Positions 58,270 through 64,000 of a stretch of 64,000 bases of DNA are shown in pieces. The DNA comes from Numida meleagris (Eukaryota; Chordata; Aves; Galliformes; Numididae): positions 2,848,923 through 2,912,922 of the forward strand of contig NC_034422.1 in the NCBI RefSeq assembly GCF_002078875.1, in the 5' to 3' direction. The notes under the pieces were generated by a model. The model searched no databases. It saw only the letters and a list, made by a program, of their open reading frames with translations, and was not told the DNA's origin. Position 1 is the first letter of the stretch. Every line of letters starts with the position of its first letter. A program made the translations under genes and the position numbers.

Positions 58270-61200
58270 AGCCAGGTGACCTCTGCTCCCATTCCCCGTG
58301 CTTCTGGAAGATGCCACATGTTCCACCCCAACCTTTAATCCCATTTTGCAGACAAAGGCAACGAAGGATGAAGAATCATTGTGGGCAGCCCTGGAGCTGC
58401 TGGACCAAAGATAAACACTGAACCCATTCTATCTGGAAGAGTTTTGCACTTAACTTCAAGGGGTCAGCCCTTCAGGGCACGCGTTCCCATTTTATCTTCA
58501 CCTCTGGGGTCAGCCTTTCCCACAGCCACACGCCAGGGACAAGGCTGCTCACTTCCCATTGGAAGTGGTAAGCAGATCGGCAGCAGCATGACAGGAGGAC
58601 GCTGCTCCATGGCAAATGGCATTTAATCCTCTTAGCTTCTTTCCTGTGGCACTGATTGCAAGAGAGCACCAATTTCTACCAAATCTCAAAGATGCTACAG
58701 CTCATCTGTTCTTTTGCAGCTCTTTTCCCATGACCATTTCTCATGTCCATGCATTACACATGGCAGGGCTGCAGCCACAGTGATCCCATGGTTTGCAGAA
58801 GCTTTTCCTGCAGCAGACTCAAGCTGGACTCAAGAAGCTCCATCCTTGTGCCAAGGAGCATGGTACAAAGCTTTGCTTTGGGCAAAGCTTCACTCCTCTG
58901 CACTGCCTCCAGTGCACCTGCAGGGAACCTGCCTGAGCAGGTTGGCAGGGCTCTATTAAATGTTTAATAAATAATAGTAAAATGAAAAGAAGTGTGTCCT
59001 TATCTACTCCTGGTATCGATGCCCATTGGGGAGGACTCATGGCTCAGGATCCCCACTCACATCCCAGCTGTTTTGGCATGGGCACGAGCCCAGTGCTGGG
59101 ATTTCCACGCACTTTCCTCCACCTGTGATGGAGCAAAGACACAGGTGGGACAGGAGCTGAGCTCTTTGCAGATCTGAGATTTTCCGAAGGGGAAAACAAA
59201 GTAAGTAAAACTTCACAGGTTTTCAGGTGGCCAAATCCCACTGATTTCCCAGGTGCCAATCCCTGCGCTGTGTCTCTGTCTGCCCAGGTAGCAGCTGTCG
59301 GTGTCTGTGCTGTGGGAGCATCTCAGAGCCTGTCTTGCACCATAAAATCCTGCACTGGGAATAATTACATTTGCTATACAAGTACATGCTTCGTCCATTC
59401 CCTACAGCTATTCAAAACAATTCCCTGCGTATTTACAAACATACTCAGCAAGCAGTTACAAATGACGGGATGGCAGACTCCAACACATGTTAATCAAAAA
59501 CCGTGCCACAACTTACGGTACCATAAAAGCCTGCCATCGTGTCAAGTACAAAGAGCTGGGAGTGATTCCTCCGTAGTTCCATTGTGTGGTCGTGTGAAGT
59601 TTCTTCCACCCATTGGCCGAGCACTGTGACCCAAAGGCAGTGCAGACCCAAGCCCCAGCTGTCAGGCTGCTGCAGGACTGATGCCTGGCTTCAAGCACAT
59701 CTGTGTCCCTGCTGGCATCGTGCTAACCAAATTATTGTGCTAAAAGTACGTCTCTTCCCGGGAAGGTGGGAGCTACACACCACCTAATGAGGCCGATGTT
59801 ATGGGCGCCTGTGACTCCTTCTGTCTACAGAGTTAGGAAATAAGGGGGTCCCAGCTGGAACACAGCACCCTGAATGTTCTCTCCTTTTAGTTTTCAGAGA
59901 ATAAAACGCGGCCTCAGTAGCAGAGGTTCAGCGCTGTGCCTGTACTGCAAGAACAGCACAGGGGTAGAGAGTGCGCTCGTGCCGCTCATCGCACAGGTGA
60001 GTTGCTGAATGGGATTTATTTAAGGACAGAGCAGCGTGATGATTTCAATTCTGTTAAGTGTAGCTTCCAAAATGCATTCTTTATGCTTCATTTGTTGCAA
60101 ATGAATGACTCAGTTAAAGCGGCATTTCAACGTATTATAGCCAAAATATTTGCTTTGCACAACAACAAAATAAGAGATAACTGCAATCATCTGCAAGCAG
60201 GAACAAGGAAAGGGACAGGCACAGCAGACAGACAGTTCCACAGGTATCACAGAAAGCAGCTGTCTTAGTGCAAACTTTTACACAGAATAAGAAACGACTG
60301 GAAAATGGGTTTGCAAGTTAGCATTCCTCTAATGTGCCCAGGTCTGGATGGTATTGTAGGTGTCTGGAAAAACTGCAGATGGTTACACCAAATTTGGTTC
60401 CTTCCCATGCACATCCCAACCAAAATACACGCACATGAAATGTTTTCACCTTCGTGCACCAAGATGGTGAGTGCGAATTTAAAGCGTTATTATCTTCCGT
60501 CTGCTTACACGACGTGTAAGATGGAGATTTTCCTCTTGGTGTATTCAGGATAATTAGCATGTATGACAACATTCAGACGATTTAATTTCCCAATTACACA
60601 GCTACACTGAAAATATCCTTTGCATTAAGAACGCAGCATTTCTTATCAGTAGATATCCCGCGACTTCTGCGCTGTCGCATCACTGCAGGTGCTCATGGTT
60701 TGGCAAGTTGAGAAATACTCATTTTCTGCCCTGCCAACCAAGGAGACCCGGGCTGTGCCATGTCACCGGGCCCACAGAGCTCCCCACGGCAGCAGGGGGC
60801 CCTCGCTGCGCCCAGGGCTGTGCTTCATAGAATGAGGATGGCAGGCTGTGATCCTGCTGTTCTCCTGCAAGCTTTGGTAGCCGTCGGAAAATCTGTTGCT
60901 GGAATCTCGTTTACTTGTGTGTAATTAGTTTCACCCTGAAGCCACTTGTTTGCTTGCCTACTTTTAGGAGTGATGGGTGCTCAACAACAAAATCAATTGT
61001 ATTTCCGAGACCAGTAGTAGGCACATAGTCATACATATGTTAACTATTACTCATGGAACTCTGGAAATCTTTCTTTTCTGTGAGTAAAAATGGAGCAGAA
61101 CTGGGCATTTACAGATGGCTTGAGTGTATTCAGTGTTTTTCTTGCTTCCTTGTTCTCCAGTCAGAAGAAAGCCCACAAGCTACCAGCATTTCCTCAGCAG

Positions 61201-64000
61201 CTTCCACGACAGGAGGGAAGCCAAGGCAGGAGGAGTGGGGAGGCTGTTCTTCCTCCAGCCCAACCCTGACGTGTGCTGCGCTTTTGGTTCTGCACACAGC
61301 TGCAGTGTGGCACAAAGCTTTGCCGGTGTCTCAGATGTGGAATGGGATGGAGGGGACCTTGATGACACCCAAGTGTCAGCCCCAGCATCAAGCCACGGCA
61401 GCACCAACCGCCCCGCCTTGGCCTCGTCCCACCCGAGCCCACCGGCAGCACAGCTTTGGTCCCTTGCTCAGCACAGCCCCAGCTCTGCAGATCTCCTCCT
61501 GTAAGCCCCAGCAGCACACCCTCCTGGCTTCCACTCCGCTCCCAGCGCTGCTGCTCTCGGGGCCTTTTATCTGCTGCTGCCAATCGTGCTCCTGCAGGTA
61601 CCCATGTAAACGCTGTTAGAGGTCTTTCTGCAGGCTTATCGCTTTGACCATCTCTCCACACCCCCCACCGAGCATCTCTCTGCTGAAATTCTGTTTATCA
61701 AGTCAAACAAACTGCCTATCTTTATTTCAAAGGCTTCCCCAGACAGCTCTGCCTTGTCTTTTATCACCCATTTAGCAGTAGGAAATGGGCTCCTGCTGCC
61801 GTGGCACCCACCTCTCCGTCGCGTGGCTCCCACACAGCCGCACTGCTGGCTGTCCCACGCTGCCCATCTGCACGGGGACTTTTGCAGTTTCTCAGCTCAC
61901 AGCCACATTGCCACCAAGCAGACGTGAGCACATCACGCCCTGGATGTGTGCTCTTACAGCACAGCGTTGAAGGCAGTGACACCCACGAATTACAGCAAAC
62001 ATGTTCCGCAGGCTCAGCTGTGTCCCAGTGCAGCACAACTCAACCCTCGTGCTGGTGGGGGCAGAAGGACCAGGCTGCCCTATGAGATTGTCTTTGCACC
62101 ACCACATTCCTGGCCCTGCTGTCCTTGCCTTTTGGTAATGGCAGCATCGCTTCATGCAGCCTTTCTTAAGCAATGAGGAGAAGTCCTGGGGCTAATTAAG
62201 CAGACGTAGAACATAGTCACTTTACTCAAAACCAATCAACTCTGAAAAGCCACAGACTAGCATTTAATAGAGTGTTGTAGTGGAAATGTACCGATTTTAA
62301 CACTACTTAAGCACAACAGATTGTCCTTCAGCTTAGAAAAATCACGAAAGTCTTTGACCTGCTTTTATAATGCCTAAATAAGTGTTGGTGCTTTCTGTCA
62401 GTCACGAAGGCTGCAGATTATGTGGCACACATCAAAGTCAGAGACGGGTGACGCACACGTGTGCACCGCAGCCCCACAGCAGGGGACAGACACCTCGGTA
62501 CCAGCAGGATGTGGCTCATCCATGAACCTCAGGTGTAAATCCTCCAACATACGGCACAGGAGCTGACCAGCTCTCCTCAGCCAGCTGGGTGCGCTGGTGT
62601 GGTCAGCAGTGCTCCCAGCGTGGTGCTCGCCATCGCTGCATTGCAAAGGGCTGCAAGGAGCTTGAATATTCAATCTCAACATTTTCTTTGTTAAGTAAAA
62701 AACCTTTGAGATGTGCTGCAGCCATTTGCTTGGATTTAGAGCTGAACACTCACCCCAGTGCACGCATGGGGATTCTCCCTGGCCTGCTTACAAAGCCCAG
62801 CTGGCAACTGGGGAGCAATACTGAGATATCAGCAAAACCCAAGGAAAGTTCAGAGATGGTGGTGCAGATGCAGGGCTTTTTCTTGCTATAAACAATTCAT
62901 CTCTTGGAAATACATTGCCCTCAAAGCTTGCATGGCCCTTTGCAGAGCAGAGCACAGCCCAAGGACAGCTGCCAGGGCTGCTCAGTTTCCCTGTTAGTGC
63001 CCCAACATGAAAACCCTGCACCTCTCAAGCAAAGCAACTCCAGCGCATCCAGCCCAGACAGACCAACCCTCGCAGGGCTTCCTTCCACACTGCCTCTGCA
63101 GCTCCTTAGCAAGGCTGTGACCAAAGGAAAGCACAGCCCACTCGGTCTGTCCTCCCTGCTGGTAACTTGCAAGGATAATACCAGGTAAACAAGGCAAATC
63201 CTTGCTATGAACTCCACTCCTGATGGCAAAACTCATTTTATTTTTAAGCCCCACGTGGGTATTTTGCCTTCACGGTCATTCTTACCAATGGAAAAGTTAG
63301 TATCGAGGTCAGAAGCAAGCAGCTTTTGTTGGAAGAGGAAGGCTTCCCTGTTGAAGAGACAAGGTGCAGACCCAGGGGGTGTCCGTCCCCTGCTCTGCCC
63401 TCCCCTGGGTTCACCAAGGATGAAGAGCAGAAGCCTCGTTAAGACGCAGAGGATTAGGGCTCTGGATGTCAGAGGCATGTGAAACAAACAGTAGTGTAAT
63501 TTGCGGAGCAACTTTGGGAAGTTAATTATTTCTCAGGATTCAACTTTAATGACTCCTGCATACTCCCTGGATCTCCAGCAGCCAGCTATGTCACGTTGCA
63601 TTAAAAGATGCAGCAGACAGCCCAGCATCAGATGTGGGGGGAGAAAGAAAATAAGAAAAAAAAATATAAAAGAGTCCCAGATGGTTTCCCTTTACCAAGA
63701 ACAAACATATGCAATAGCACAGCGCTTTGGAAAAAAATTGCTCACGAACCTTCTGGCTTGAAGCTACCAGTAAATCTTCCTGTTTGCAATGATGCCCAGG
63801 TATATATGGCAGAAATCTCAGTGCTCTATTAAAGGCCTTAGAGAAAAGTCTCCCTGCTTCATAGAAAAGCTCTTATTTACCCCTTGTGTCCTCAGAATAA
63901 CAGATTACCACAGCTCCTGGCAATCACACACAGCTCAGCTTTGTGTCCACACTGCAGAATAAAGTCCATTACATAGATTGCAAAGCTGTTACATAAACCA

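Larger units (their letters stand above)
57981..64000. other. Gene-free flank upstream of MMP17
   Basis: GC falls quickly after the CpG island. Apart from the (CTTT)n tract and the 17-bp direct repeat, nothing was recognised. If gene order matches mammals, the next gene in this direction would be SFSWAP on the same strand, but no exon of it is visible. Confidence 0.6.

Noticed and set aside
60818..60836. CATAGAATGAGG as a further CR1 end
   Set aside because: The match is too short and lacks the neighbouring GTTGGAAGGGACC block.
1..64000. CRISPR arrays, operons, bacterial or phage elements
   Set aside because: The window is vertebrate DNA with an intron-split gene; no regularly spaced direct repeats of CRISPR type exist.

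Overview
The window is vertebrate nuclear DNA, most likely from a bird and probably a galliform. Three things point there: two short 3' ends of CR1 LINEs with the bird-type TTCTATGG/AGAATCA terminal repeats, a low density of recognisable transposons, and a protein very close to mammalian MMP17. The species cannot be settled from the sequence alone.

One protein-coding gene is visible. It is MMP17, encoding membrane-type-4 matrix metalloproteinase (MT4-MMP), on the minus strand in ten exons from the ATG at 57172 down to the stop at 17390-17392. All nine introns have GT donors and AG acceptors, the reading phases match at every junction, and the spliced frame is 1767 nt (588 codons). The domains are all present in order: signal peptide, propeptide with a cysteine switch (C100), an RRKR convertase site (111-114), a catalytic domain with [11 protein letters not shown] (H237, E238, H241, H247) and Met-turn M255, a hinge, a four-bladed hemopexin domain closed by C326 and C517, a cysteine-containing stem, and a hydrophobic C-terminal tail suited to GPI anchoring.

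Layout: 1 to about 16.75 kb is gene-free flank downstream of MMP17. About 16.75-17.39 kb is the probable 3'UTR. Exons 10 to 2 lie between 17.39 and 32.27 kb. Intron 1 is 24.8 kb (32271-57043) and probably holds much of the regulatory sequence. A CpG-rich, TATA-less promoter with a strong G-quadruplex motif surrounds exon 1 (about 56.5-58.0 kb). The remaining 58-64 kb is gene-free upstream flank. In mammals MMP17 lies between SFSWAP and ULK1, but no exon of either was recognised here.

No new multi-gene system is present. The points most worth a second look are: a pair of about 130-bp elements in inverted orientation, each carrying an AP-1 site (16089-16219 and 39486-39620); a cysteine at residue 445 replacing the aromatic residue of hemopexin blade 3; a 21-bp minisatellite that keeps a 7-codon frame; two AP-1 sites exactly 30 bp apart; and several intronic blocks that look like candidate enhancers.
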